Notes under the pieces: generated by a model
What the model was told of the DNA's origin: nothing
Databases searched by the model: none
Seen by the model: only the letters and a program-made list of their open reading frames with translations
Shown here: one piece after another, positions 53,657 through 64,000 of the stretch
Layout of the letters: the number at the start of each line of letters is the position of its first letter
Position numbering within the stretch: position 1 is the stretch's first letter
Origin: Argyresthia goedartella
Taxonomy: Eukaryota > Arthropoda > Insecta > Lepidoptera > Argyresthiidae
Length of the DNA: 64,000 nucleotides
Assembly (NCBI GenBank): GCA_949825045.1
Contig: OX463808.1
Span: 23,125,674-23,189,673, forward strand
Direction: 5' to 3'
Position numbers and translations under genes: made by a program

Positions 53657-53789
53657 ACGCCCATGACGAAAATAATTTTGCTCCTGAGTAACACATACAA
53701 CTTTTCACACCGACTATGAGGAAAAGGCTAGCATTTAATCGCAAATCAAAAATACTGATGTTCACAGCAAAAAAGGAACAGCAAAAACA

Positions 53790-53925
53790 CTTTTTATGTT
53801 TTAAGTATTTTTGTTGTTCTTACATGTTCAACCTAATACGAAGGATAAAGAGGGCTTCGCTTCGCTCACCCCCTTTAACCTTCATCTAAGCTACCGCAGT
53901 ATTTTGCCCTGATATTTTCTGTGAA
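53790..53925. repeat. Repeat module shared, inverted, with 15840-15985
   Basis: TTTTAAGTATTTTTGTTGTT, ACATGTTCAACCTAA and CCGCAGTATTTTGCCCTGAT recur inverted at 15.85-15.98 kb. It leads directly into the 21-bp array at 53920, which the other copy lacks. Between the shared blocks is an extra 40 bp (GGGCTTCGCTTCGCTCACCC). Confidence 0.6.
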
Positions 53926-54045
53926 AATCAGTATATTTGCTGTGAAAATCAGTATATTTGCTGTGAAAATCAGTATATTTGCTGTGAAAATCAGTATATT
54001 TGCTGTGAAAATCAGTATATTTGCTGTGCAAATCAGTATTATTGA
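53920..54045 (+). repeat. Tandem array of a 21-bp unit, six copies
   Basis: The unit TGTGAAAATCAGTATATTTG plus C is repeated exactly in five copies (53920-54024), with a sixth, diverged, copy to 54045. The near-identity of units implies recent expansion. 21 bp is a multiple of three, but no longer frame uses it. Confidence 0.9.
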
Positions 54046-54049
54046 GTGC

Positions 54050-54530
54050 AGTTTAATCTTTCCATGAGAAAAAATTTAAATAAAATGCTCTAAAAATAAT
54101 GCAGTAACTATACTTTGAATTTACTTTCACCAATTGTACAACAATCGAACAACGAAAACAAAACTTTTTTTTTATAATGGCGTATTGTGAATGATTAGGG
54201 AAAGGTCACCACAGATAAAATATTCCTGTGCTACTTTTACCAAAGTTTAGGAATAATTGAATCGAATATTACAATGGTATCGGATATCAATATCGATTAC
54301 ATCACAATAAAAGTCATCGATAGTTTTGATTTCAGTAAAACATATAATTTATTGTGACATTTTCTTTTAAATATGACGAAAAATTTATAAATTTTCATTT
54401 GACGTTGTTAAAGTTAAAACTTGAAACTGGAAACAAGTTCGTTTATAATCGATTGCGATGAAATTACAATCGATTATATTATTAAGATCTGTTTTCAATT
54501 GGCACATTGCGTAAATGCTGCATGCCAATG
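54050..54530. other. No gene seen
   Basis: AT-rich, with repeated ATCGAT/CGATTA words between 54250 and 54480. No ORF or known repeat. Confidence 0.4.
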
Positions 54531-54955
54531 AATAAATTAAAAAAACCGGTCAAGTGCGAGTCTAAATCGCGCACGAAGGGTTCCGTACCACCGTTCAATG
54601 GAAGGGATGGTGTGGAGTGAATAGTTTGGATTTTACACAGCAAAATATTGTTTACAAAGTTATTGGTGCGGTTACTTTCACACTCCATGTACGTAACCAG
54701 GTGCATCCATAAGTTTGTATGTGGTATTGTTGTATGGGAGCCCCCTTAAATATTTCTTTTATCCTGTTTTTTAGTATTAGTTGTTATAGCGGCAACATAA
54801 ATACATAATCTGTGAAAATTTCAACTCTCTAGCTAGCTAGGTTCTTGAGATACAGCCTGGTGACAGACGGACGGACGGACGGACGGACAGCGAAGTCTTA
54901 GTAATAGGGTCCCGTTTGGAACCCTTCGGGTACGGAACCCTAAAACGTAGCTTGA
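54531..54955 (+). repeat. Common lepidopteran dispersed repeat with (GACG)n
   Basis: Starts AAAAAACCGGTCAAGTGCGA then CGCGCACGAAGGGTTCCGTA, and ends GACAGACGGACGGACGGACG, AGTCTTAGTAATAGGGTCCC, GGGTACGGAACCCTAAAA. I recognise both ends as a very frequent repeat of lepidopteran genomes. GGTTCCGTACC near the start and GGTACGGAACC at the end form a short terminal inversion. No ORF. Confidence 0.75.
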
Positions 54956-54959
54956 ACAG

Positions 54960-55550
54960 AAAAGTAGCATTTTGCTCCCTCTCATCGTGGAGCAAAACTT
55001 ACTTTTCCGAATGAAAGGTGTGAAAAATACCTTTTACTCTTAGTTAATGTTTTAATAATTGTCTTACGAAAATTTATCATAAAAGAAGTTCTTAGAAGTA
55101 CTACTGGAGTCAAAAAAAAATAATGATCGAGAAAAGTTAATTATAGATCGCTGTTTTGTTTCCAATTTTAATAGATCATCAAGTATCCCTAAATAAAGCA
55201 TCAACTTATTTTTTGTCGTGAATCAAAATTATCCGTAGCGATTAAATTTATAATATCGCCGTAAATACAACATCCACTGTGTGGTTCGAATGGCATTAAA
55301 ATGCATTATGAATACATAATAAATTGTACTCGCATTAGCGTTGAAATACATTGATATATGAGACGGTTCTTGTGACATCCGGATATAATATAAATCTTGC
55401 CTCTGTATAATTTGTGTGGAAATTTCAACCTCCACCGCTGCTTCTTACCTACATGTAATGATGTAATATTACGACGGAATTATCTTAATTAGCTGTATAT
55501 TGTAACGTAATTGGGTAAGAGGCAGTAATGGGTAGCTTTTAATTTTAATT
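54960..55550. other. No gene seen
   Basis: AT-rich flank with short frames only. Confidence 0.4.
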
Positions 55551-55700
55551 TGTCGACCTCTGTGGTCTTGCGGTTAAAGGTTCTGCCTACCATGCGAGAG
55601 CCCTTTTTGATCAATTCCGGACGTATTATACATTTCACTTTAAGTATGTGCATTTCTTTCGCGCCTGGGTTTTTTTTCTATGGGATTTGGGACGTCTCCT
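55551..55700 (+). repeat. SINE-2, head and partial body
   Basis: GACCTCTGTGGTCTTGCGGT then AAAGGTTCTGCCTACCATGC is the same tRNA-like 5' head as at 61511. Box B is decayed (TTTTTGATCAATTCCGG). Confidence 0.6.
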
Positions 55701-55704
55701 TTCA

Positions 55705-56460
55705 ACTTTTATTTTCCCCTCGAGGATTCGACGACTGATTCTGAGACTAATATGAACTCAATTTTTCCTAAACACATCCAGTTTTCCCGGACAATCCCAT
55801 TTTAGTTTAGTCAAAAAACCACACTTTAGTTAGGAAACAATTTTTTATTGAATTAGAAACATCGCATTATTGATGCAAACTACTAAGTATATCTCTTATA
55901 AGTACTTAATCTGTGGCTTTTTTCTACCCAAGCTCAGATTGTGATATTTTTTCTTAAAACTAGTGTTTCGTTCATCTCGCTTCAACAGCCAACAATAGTT
56001 CGCCGTCATTCGAGTATTCCATTTTCCTTGATACCTACTCCATCTCTTTTACCAGGACCTGGCGAAATCTTCAACTTTCTCTCCACTTACGGCTTTCAGG
56101 TTATCCGGGAAGTAGTCCAAGTGAGAATGCAGGAAGTGAAGGCTGATGCTAATGGAAAATTTACTCTAATTTTCTATCAATTAACAGAACACTTCTTCCT
56201 CCAGATATATTACAGCCAAAAAACTTCAGTTCCTTTGAAAATTTTTGCTCACTTCTAAATTTCGCTTTTCACTTTAAAACTTTCATTTTTGACTTAACAA
56301 AAAAAAACGCTAATCAAATTTAAGAAATCACTTTCCACTTTTTACTTGTTAACGTCAAGTAAAAAGTGACAAACTTTTCAATTTTTATATTCCTTTCCGT
56401 GCTTCATCTGCCTATTGATTCGGCCATTCTGATAAATCACACGTTCTCTTGTGTACATTG
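55705..56460. other. No recognised gene; one hairpin
   Basis: A 105-codon frame at 55941-56258 has no domain I recognise. A perfect hairpin at 56336-56368 (arms CACTTTTTACTTG, 7-nt loop TTAACGT) is the only structure. Confidence 0.4.
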
Positions 56461-56464
56461 ATTT

Positions 56465-56620
56465 CATATGCTTTATTGCACAGAAATCTTAATGGCAAGA
56501 TAACAAAACATTTTATGAGCAAAGGTGACCTTTATATCATATCTCTAAAGAGAGATTTCTACCAGAAAACCTAGGCAGGACAGAAAAAGTTGTACTTATA
56601 TAAAAGTACCTATCACGAAT
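56465..56620 (-). repeat. LINE 3' UTR fragment related to family D
   Basis: ATCATATCTCTAAAGAGAGA then TTTCTACCAGAAAACCTAGG parallels ATCTCTAAATAGAGATCTCTTCC at 36.7 kb. The minus strand ends TGTGCAATAAAGCATATG, a poly(A) signal. Diverged. Confidence 0.5.
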
Positions 56621-56629
56621 GAGAAAGCA

Positions 56630-58080
56630 ATTTTTTATTTATTTAGAATATAATAGAATAGAATTATGACTTTTTTGCGAGACAGGCACTTACACTAATA
56701 TACATATATAATATTAAATTTCTATATCAAGCTTGTGTGTCGCAAAACGGACCCTGACTCAGCATAATGCTGACTGGTTTACAACCAACGCTGGTCTTCC
56801 GTCAGAGCCGGTCGGTGATGCCACGGACAATCTAACCACTAAAACAGGATTGTAGTAAGTAAGGTACGTATAGAAGAAAAAGAGAAAAAAAAAGTAAAAA
56901 GAAAACGGCCTAAAGATTATAAAAAACTAGGTACTGTGACGAAACAAACATTTGGTTTATTTCTCAGTAGGTAGAAATATATTTGTTTAAACTACTTAGG
57001 TCACTAGATTGATAATGTAGCGTGTGTGTAGGTTTGATTCTAACGGATTTCAGGCCATCCACAGGCATTCTACAGCAAAATAAACTTCACCTCTGAATGA
57101 TGCGATCAGGGTCTGTACTACAATGTCAAATCAATCCGAATTGTACAAATCCATCTTTTAATCGGGGTATGCGAGTAGATCTCTAGTCCATGAGTAAGAA
57201 GAAGGCTAGGCACTATGTGCTTACGACAAAGGTATGAACCAGATAGTACTCAAAGCAGTGACAGCCTTTGGAAAATGGAAAGCACAAGTTCGTTCGAATT
57301 CCAATGCAACAAGAATGATCGAACTTCTGAATCGGAGGCGATTCAGAAGGGGAGAATGACTGCTCATAAACCTTAGGCCGTGTAGAATCTAGTGGAGTGT
57401 TCTTATAGTAATGTTAGCTTCTTGTAGAGTAAATTTGTATGTGTGTGTTTTGTGAATGACCAAGTAACCACGTCAATCTACATGCTATATGGAATTAGAA
57501 TATGTTTGTCATTTAATGTAAAGTTAGGTAGGCCAACCAACATGATAGACGGGTCAAAAAAAGAAAGATCAAAACAGCCACAATCAAAAGATATTTAGTT
57601 TGTTAGGTAGTTTTATAAGTATTTAGGTATTTCAAGAGTGAGAAGGAAATAACGTAATTATTTGTAGTCATACGAATTTCAGATACTTGTTTTGTTACAT
57701 TAACCCAAATAATTGTGTTTAGTCTCCCTACCTACATAACCTCAATTACGTAATTTTATCATTTAGCTAAAAGACAAACAAGAATAAGTTTAGAAAAAGA
57801 AAGCCTGGTAATTTAAAAGTCTGCGCAAAATGCATTTAAAGTAAATCACGAGGACGAATTAATTGAAAACTCATCAAATTGACGAATCCGAATGCCGCAA
57901 AATAAAACCCGCGGCATGAACGCAAAACAAAACCTAAAATTACAAGCCCCAGAACCACAAATAATCTCTCTCGTCGATGACCCGCGCACGATCGCTTCGG
58001 CAGCCGGAAGTCCAGGACCTAGGTCGCCCAGGTCTATCTCCATCCATTCCTGGGATATCGGAGGCTACAGCAGGAAATAA
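56630..58080. other. No recognised gene
   Basis: Mostly AT-rich. Two overlapping frames at 57846-58080, one per strand, contain a Pro/Arg/Ser-rich segment (SAAGSPGPRSPRSISIHS on plus) but no domain. Coding here is unproven. Confidence 0.35.
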
Positions 58081-58299
58081 CACGTAGCATCGTTACACTT
58101 CAGTCCCCATTTCCCCGCTTACAATAGGGGTAATATCGACACCACCCAACCCAGGCAAGCCACCATCAGAAAACATCCAACACAAAAGAACAACTAACAC
58201 ACTTCTGAAAATATAATTTGAGCCCCAACTTACATTTCACTCGACGACCAGTAACCAAAAAGAGCCCTTTCATCTCGACCCATCACTTTTATATTTTCT

Positions 58300-58470
58300 A
58301 TTCCCACCAAAACGACCCACTCAAGGCAAAACTCCGCGAGTCATTCTGATTGGTTCGTTTCATTTCCTTTCGAAACTCAGTGCTCTGATTGGTTACTGGT
58401 CCACACCGTATATACACTTTATATTTTAGATCACACAGTTCAACTAGAAATAGACTCTATAACATCATAA
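58300..58470 (+). promoter_or_regulatory. Promoter-like patch
   Basis: Two CTGATTGGTT motifs (inverted CCAAT boxes) at about 58349 and 58385 are followed by CCGTATATACACTTTATATT. No gene follows within several hundred bases, so this may be a remnant LTR or chance. Confidence 0.25.
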
Positions 58471-58979
58471 AATAATCCAAATAATATAATACTCATTTGT
58501 TTTCTATACAAAACAATATAAAGTTCTACTTTGAGTTAAAACCATCTGGAATTTAAAGGCGATCGACCGCCATCTGTATTTCCAACATTGAACTAACTAC
58601 GCATCTGTTTGACCTACCAAACTATATCGTAACTAAACACCCTTACGTATGAGTTTCGATTGAATGAGCCATGGTAAATGCGACATTTCAAAACAACATC
58701 ACAAATGTGTAAAATGGTCATAATTCGATATCCACTGAAAGCAACGGTGAAGTTAAACCATATTCATTTTAAATTTATGATTCATAATTTATTTCATAGC
58801 TCTTTAAGTTTATCCGCAATTTGGAGAATGTTTAAACAAATATATTTCTACCTACTGAGAAATAAACCAAATGTTTTTTCGTCACAGTACTTAATACTAG
58901 CAAGGAAATAATTAACTAATTTGAATACAAATGTTTTGTGCGCTCAATTCCAGTATAAATTAAAAATTCCATGAGGCCT

Positions 58980-59885
58980 CAATCTGTACAGTACCTTCAG
59001 TCTATAGAAGCAGTTTCTAGCGGAGTCAGCAACATGCTTTTCAAACCGCAGCAAGGTCGCAGTCCATGCGCAGGCCAAGATATCGCGCCTCAAATAGACA
59101 TTCCACCGGTTTACTCATGAGCATGACATTTAGTGAAGAACTAAGTCTAGCTAACTGTATATTTGTTACCAACAATCAAATATTTGGTTTTACTCGGATT
59201 AAGCAGTAGACTGTTATTTTAGGACCACGTTGATATTCTAGAAAGGTCTTCATTCAGCTTTCATATAGCATTGTCAATTTCAGAGGGTTTACAAGAAATG
59301 TATATCTGTGTATCATCTGCGTATATGTGGGACTGACAATGCTTGATACACTTCTCCACATCAGCCGAGTAAAGTATAAAGAGAAGCGGTTCTAAAATAG
59401 ATCCCTGAGGTATGCCGTGAATTACGGGTGCTGAATCCGAATGGAAAACCGACCCGTCACTGCGAGATAGCTTGGTACGAGGGTGACGGCCACTGAGATA
59501 ACTGCTGAACCATAGAAGGACATTATGGTCAAAACCATAATAAACTTAATTTAGACAAGAGAAGATTATGATTTATGGAGTCAAAAGCCCTGGAAAAATC
59601 CAGCAGTACAACTATACTACACATCTTGATCTTCATCCTTGATCTTGTGCACAGAGGATGTTATCTGTAACATCTAGCAAGGCAGTTACAGTACTTCACC
59701 TCTTCCTGAAGCCCGACTGTGCTTTCGGTAAAATGTTGTTTTTCTCTAGAAAATCAGTCACTTGGTAGCCAACAACTTCTTCCAGCACCTTCGATAGGCA
59801 TGGCAATATGCTTATTGGCCTAAGGTCTTTCAGTTCAACTGGATTAGAGATCTTAGGTTGAGGAAAAGGTATTCGGACAGACATC
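58980..59885 (-). pseudogene. LINE RT relic
   Basis: Minus strand: LKDLRPISILPCLSKVLEEV, LEKNNILPKAQSGFRKR, then in other frames LLDFSRAFDSINHNLL, WFSSYLSGRHPRTKLSRSDG, IHGIPQGSILEPLLFILYSA, SHIYADDTQIYISC and NNSLLLNPSKTKYLIVGN. The catalytic Y-A-D-D survives, but the frame is broken repeatedly. CR1/Jockey group; not one of the other families in the window. Ends not defined. Confidence 0.8.
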
Positions 59886-59889
59886 AATT

Positions 59890-60120
59890 CGGTTTTAAAT
59901 TCTAGTTATTACTAGGAAGATTCTAGTTTTAACTTAGGTAGTAATCACTAGTTTTAACCAGTAAAAACGTGTTCTAACTCTAACTAAGAACGGGTCTTTA
60001 TTGTCGCATAGTTTTCATTAAAACTAGTTCTACCTTTCATTTTTATCAGTAAAGTCTAGTCTAGTTTTAACTAAGGCACTTAGTAAAAACTAGATTTAAC
60101 TAGTAAAAAGGCGTTCTAAC
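59890..60120. repeat. Cluster of CTAGTTTTAAC-type motifs
   Basis: The motif CTAGTTTTAA(C/A) or its inverse recurs at least five times (59923, 59948, 60020, 60061, 60088), often with AGTAAAAAC and GTTCTAACT. Dense, two-strand recurrence suggests an A/T-rich MITE with subterminal repeats. It abuts the LINE relic on its left. Confidence 0.55.
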
Positions 60121-60124
60121 TGAC

Positions 60125-61505
60125 AATGTGTTTCCTCCGGTAGCATATACACTGTGTATCAAGGCCGCGACCGCTGCTAAAGCTGATAAAGGGTGATTTA
60201 CGTCATGCCCACGCCTCTCATCTTTCCGAGACATTTAACGCCACACACCGCGGCCCTAGCAGACGGTAGCGACAGATAATGACAGACAGGGGTAAATTGG
60301 TTTTGAAGAAGGATGACGGCATATCCTATAGGGAAACTGACCTGTTGAGCATTCCAAATTGTTTTTCGATCGTGCTAATCATTACCCGTATTTACCCGCG
60401 GCCCGAGACAAAGTTGTTACCTGTAAGGTCGTGTAGATTCGGCACCTAACAAAATCAACAGCGATGCCTACAATACTAAAATGTCTTCACTACTTTTAAC
60501 AAAAAAAACCTCTCAACAGGCGAAATGGAACGGAAAGCCTTCAATAATTAAATAAGTCAGTGCTTCAATTAAGTAATGTGGAAATCTTTCAGGGCACAAC
60601 GCTGCACGTAGCTATTTATCAGAAAGCTATTACACAGCAGCCCCGGTGTACAATTGGATTTATTTTAATTCGGTATCCGAACGTCCCTCTGTATCGTTTC
60701 ACCATTGATATACTACAGATAGGGTATGCCTACTTGTTGTGTTCAAGATTCGATGAAGGGAACATATCTATTTATTACAGTTCGTCGTTCAGACAATGGT
60801 GTTACCGCCTTATCTGGTCAAATCCTAGGCCACTCAAATCCTAAGTCTCTCAAATCCTAAGCCACTCAAATCCACAGCGAAGGACAGTTTCTGTCAAATT
60901 GTCTTTCTACTGTCCAGTCTCTCATGCCCTGGGTATATGAGAGACTGGATGTTTATGGGTATATGTAGATATAGGTATAGGTGTATCTGTCACTGTAAGA
61001 TAGTTAAAACCGTTAGTTGATAAACTAACGCGTTAGTTGAATAACTATCGACAGATAGTAAACCAGGCCGACAGGGTTTAGAATTTACGTTTCTTTTATA
61101 TAAGTTGAGAAATAAGGGAGCAGGCGTCCGTTAGCAAATTATATCATTGATGGTCATATATCTTACCTTATTATCAGAACTCAGTCTACATCGATCCATT
61201 TTCTACCAAGTAGAGGAAGCCTTTGCTTGTACAAATCATATCATTTAAGGGCATTTTGACATAGAGTGGATAAAAATATTTCTTACTCAGTTTATCCACT
61301 ATGTATATATATCCACCCCCTAATTAGTTCGAAAAAAGTAGAAATTCACGGCTGGGAGTGCATTTCGGGGCAGAAAGTAGGAGTTGGGTACAGTAACGGT
61401 ACAGTTGCAAGAAATTTTATCATTTTCTGCCTGTTAATACCATTTAACTTTCGGAATAGAATTGTGTGTGCTCCGTTGGTATACCGTTAAAAAAACTTGT
61501 ATAAG
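60125..61505. other. No gene seen; three small hairpins
   Basis: Hairpins: CCAGTCTCTCAT...ATGAGAGACTGG (about 60910-60945), the perfect palindrome AACTAACGCGTTAGTT (about 61024-61039) and GTGGATAAAAAT...TTTATCCAC (about 61268-61300). Frames are short and unrecognised. Confidence 0.4.
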
Positions 61506-61510
61506 TTATT

Positions 61511-61700
61511 GACGACGACCACCTCTGTGGCGCTGCGGTTGTGGCTGTGCCTACCCTGCGAGAGGTCCTGTGTTTCTTCCCCAGCTGGAGATAAAGACAA
61601 AAAACATGCATTGAGTGTTTATATGTGTGTGATGTCGCGGTTTATGGTTTCTACGACCCAGATATCCTAGTGTGGGGTAAAAAGCAATGTAAGTGGCTAT
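61511..61700 (+). repeat. SINE-2, most complete copy
   Basis: Head: GACCACCTCTGTGGCGCTGC, then CTGTGCCTACCCTGCGAGAG and a decayed box B (CTGTGTTTCTTCCCC). Body and tail: GATATCCTAGTGTGGGG and AAAAGCAATGTAAGTGG. Family members are at 15711, 23140, 24404 (minus) and 55551. Confidence 0.7.
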
Positions 61701-61704
61701 GCAT

Positions 61705-62845
61705 AAATGTTTATGTTTTTATGTTTGTATCTATGTTTATGTCACACAAATTTGAGAGTTGATTTCAATAACACAATTCACATAACACAAACACATACAC
61801 ACAAAACGAATATACACATACAACCTATTTGCCATTATACACAGATCTTGTTTTCTATGTACCTGCCACATTATCGAAAGCTTATCTGCATGCCCTTTAC
61901 CATATGTTTAGTCCTAAATAATGTTAGTCCGTAATTAGCCTGACCTAAGAATATTCGTTAAACTTACTCTTAAATTGTACGTGATTTGAATGGACTTTGT
62001 AACAATAAATTAATTAATTAATTCATCTTGGAATAACAAACTTGGATACTACCATTAGACGAATCGTCCAGCAATATTGCATGATTCGTCGCAGTGTAAA
62101 ACAGGTTTGAGGTTAAGCTACGTTTAATATTTTTGTAGTAATACGGTATTTAGATAAATCGGCAAAAACTAAGAAATCTCATGCAACTGTAACTTTCAGT
62201 GTGAGTCAAATGCCAAAATGGTGGTTTTTTGCAGCTAATTATGTGATACACTTTAGGTGAATGCTCTTCCTTTTGGAATTCTTTCCAGTCATTTTTATAT
62301 CCAGGTTTCAACGCTCCATTTGCTGGATTCTATTGTGCCATTCCCTGAGCCTCTTTGCAATAAGGTTCTAGTTCCTTTTCACTCGTCCTTAACATGCAAC
62401 CCTATCAAACGGAGACAGGACCAGACTTCCCTCTTTTAGAGATTTTAATGTAATATTCTGGGTTCTTGAAACTACGGCACGGCGGCGCATTCGCCTCTGT
62501 TAGTTTAAGTCTGCTGTTTAATTATAACGTCTTTGCTTGGGGAAATAAAGTTGTTGAATAAAGGTATAATTTGGCTGGAACAGTTAGAACTTTGGAAGAC
62601 TTAAGGATATAAACAGCGAAGTTGAATGAAGTATGCGAACAGACAATACGAAGTAGCATAGATTAATTAATAGTTTATGGCAGTACTAACTTACTCGTGA
62701 TAGCAAGTTTTATTTGATTGGGATTTTATTAGTTTTAAGGATGATTTGTTTTCCTTGTTAAAAACCTGACTTTTATCTAGTGTTATTCACTGTTTATTTT
62801 GCAGGGTCATTATGTATTACTGATGCGTTGACTGTCTTATAGCTA
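61705..62845. other. No gene seen
   Basis: Begins with a TATGTTTATGTTT-type run after the SINE. A 60-codon frame at 62257 has no domain. Otherwise AT-rich. Confidence 0.4.
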
Positions 62846-62849
62846 TAGG

Positions 62850-63535
62850 TGTAACAAGTCTTTCATGGGACAGTGCATTCTCTGCTACAACAAGATACCT
62901 CTGGAAATCTTGAAATTGCCTTTTGAGCAATTTGAAAACCATGTTAAAGCGACTTTGTCGAAAATGGGATATTATAATGTTCAAGATTACTTAAATATAT
63001 GTATGTAACCGTTTATTCATTTTAATAATACATATTTTCTCTTAAAATACTTTTCTGCCAAACAGCACAGCAGTTTATTGGCAGACTAGACTGCTCTCTT
63101 AACACAAATACCTAATATTTTTTGAGAAAAAGAAAGAACATTTCGATGAGCTTTTTTCAACTTTAGCATAAAAAAAATAAAAAAATGGTTCTGTTACATC
63201 TTACTTTGTATATATATTTTTTTATCTTATCTTATCTTAGGGGGATCTTATCTTATATATATAATGACGGGACTGAACGGGGTAAATCTGGCTCAACACA
63301 GACCTTGCTGTTAATAATTTTGTTATTATTTATTCCTGCTTATTAATTATAATAATTAAAATTGTAATATTTGTATTAGTTAAGCACAAGCAATTTTTAA
63401 AAGAGATCTTAAAATCAATCTGTGGGAGTTTCTACGCCCTTCTTCTCCCACAGTGGTCCAATGTAGAGAAGTGGCAAAAAATGACGATTGCTAAGTATTG
63501 TAAATATCTACAGTAATAAAGAGATGTGATTGATT
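62850..63535 (+). pseudogene. LINE family B 3' end, with a 0.27-kb insertion
   Basis: GGACAGTGCATTCTCTGCTA to TTCAAGATTACTTAAAT matches 45885-46015. After 62996 about 269 bp of unrelated AT-rich sequence interrupts it, and it resumes at 63266 with GACGGGACTGAACGGGGTAA and runs through the whole family 3' UTR to AATAAAGAGATGTGATTGAT (63517-63536). Short AAT-type repeats at the joints are compatible with a target duplication. The insert contains (TATCT)n and was not identified. Confidence 0.75.
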
Positions 63536-63539
63536 GATT

Positions 63540-64000
63540 TAAGTCTGCAAGCAAGTATATTTCTAGTTTCCACTCCAGCCAATCAATCGCCACATCTCCA
63601 CAATAATTCCACAACTAGCACATAATTGAAAGGGTTTATAATAATATTCATACAAGACATACTATTGAACCTGGCCCTTTCTGGGTAGGAATGTATGAAA
63701 TTGGTTTCTCATCACTCTTGCGCAGTCCGTATCCCAACGCGTTCCGGAAGACATCCAAGCTGGTCTAGATTAGAAGCACATTCATCAGACCTCTCTGTTT
63801 ATTACCTGCTCTACGTATTAACCGCGCAGGAAAACACGGGACGTAAAGCCTCATAGAGTCTTGACTTGACTAGAATATGCTTTTAGCCTTCTCGGTGCAA
63901 AATAAACAAATTGTGACAGAAAGGTGTACACATTTTTAAGGGGTGGTTAGGGACATCATTCTGAACATTGCTCCCCGGGAGGAATGTTCTAATTAAGTGT
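63540..64000. other. No gene seen
   Basis: Right edge of the window; short frames only. Confidence 0.4.

Noticed and set aside
53560..54045. CRISPR array
   Set aside because: Repeats are directly adjacent without unique spacers and the DNA is animal. They are minisatellites.
57846..58080. Small protein gene
   Set aside because: Two opposite frames overlap almost completely, neither has a domain, splice context or codon pattern favouring it.

Overview
The window is eukaryotic, repeat-dominated, AT-rich DNA, most likely from a lepidopteran insect. The case for Lepidoptera is cumulative: LINEs whose ORF1 carries a baculovirus-FP-like domain, a mariner element of the maT (DD37D) type, tRNA-derived SINEs, the dispersed repeat that begins near 'GTGCGAGTC' and ends 'GGTACGGAACCCT', TA-flanked MITEs, and insect-style short introns. 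There is no bacterial gene organisation. I recognise only one clean, long, spliced non-LINE protein gene and one certain RNA gene, a tRNA-Gly(GCC) at 23604-23674. Almost everything else is mobile DNA in various states of decay.

Layout. 1-5.5 kb: end of a retroelement-type ORF, a LINE RT relic, a run of compact hairpins, a decayed spliced Myb/SANT (zeste-type) gene, and a SINE. 5.5-12.8 kb: a MITE, then a Ty3-type LTR retrotransposon (promoter, putative primer-binding site, gag, protease, start of RT) with a canonical -1 slippery site at the gag/pol boundary. 12.8-15.2 kb: one LINE inserted inside another. 15-28 kb: SINE pieces, an LTR-like segment with tandem repeats, Harbinger and RTE relics, the tRNA gene, several MITEs and foldbacks, and a LINE ORF1 relic. 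28-37 kb: an island holding a DD82E (Sailor-like) Tc1/mariner relic next to a six-exon gene for an 874-residue RNase-H-fold-like (DUF7869-type) protein. 37-46 kb: an old plus-strand LINE split by a nearly complete two-ORF minus-strand LINE, with a 5-bp target duplication. 46-53 kb: Ty3/gypsy RNase H, an R1/I-type LINE end, and another copy of the old LINE carrying two nested insertions, a full-length maT mariner and an RTE fragment. 53-64 kb: MITE, minisatellites, SINEs and LINE relics.

Most interesting region. The 874-residue gene at 31.7-35.7 kb has an intact ORF, five canonical GT-AG introns (the four that interrupt coding are all phase 0), and is bracketed by 31-bp inverted repeats (30699-30729 and 35980-36010, 29/31 identical). 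A second, outer inverted pair (28695-28737 and 36246-36288) encloses it together with the Sailor relic. A natural reading is an intron-containing DNA transposon of an unassigned family, or a host gene derived from one. No target-site duplication is visible at either pair, so this remains a hypothesis.

Limits: assignments come from reading motifs, not from searches; repeat boundaries are usually good to about 10-50 bp unless terminal repeats or target duplications are named.
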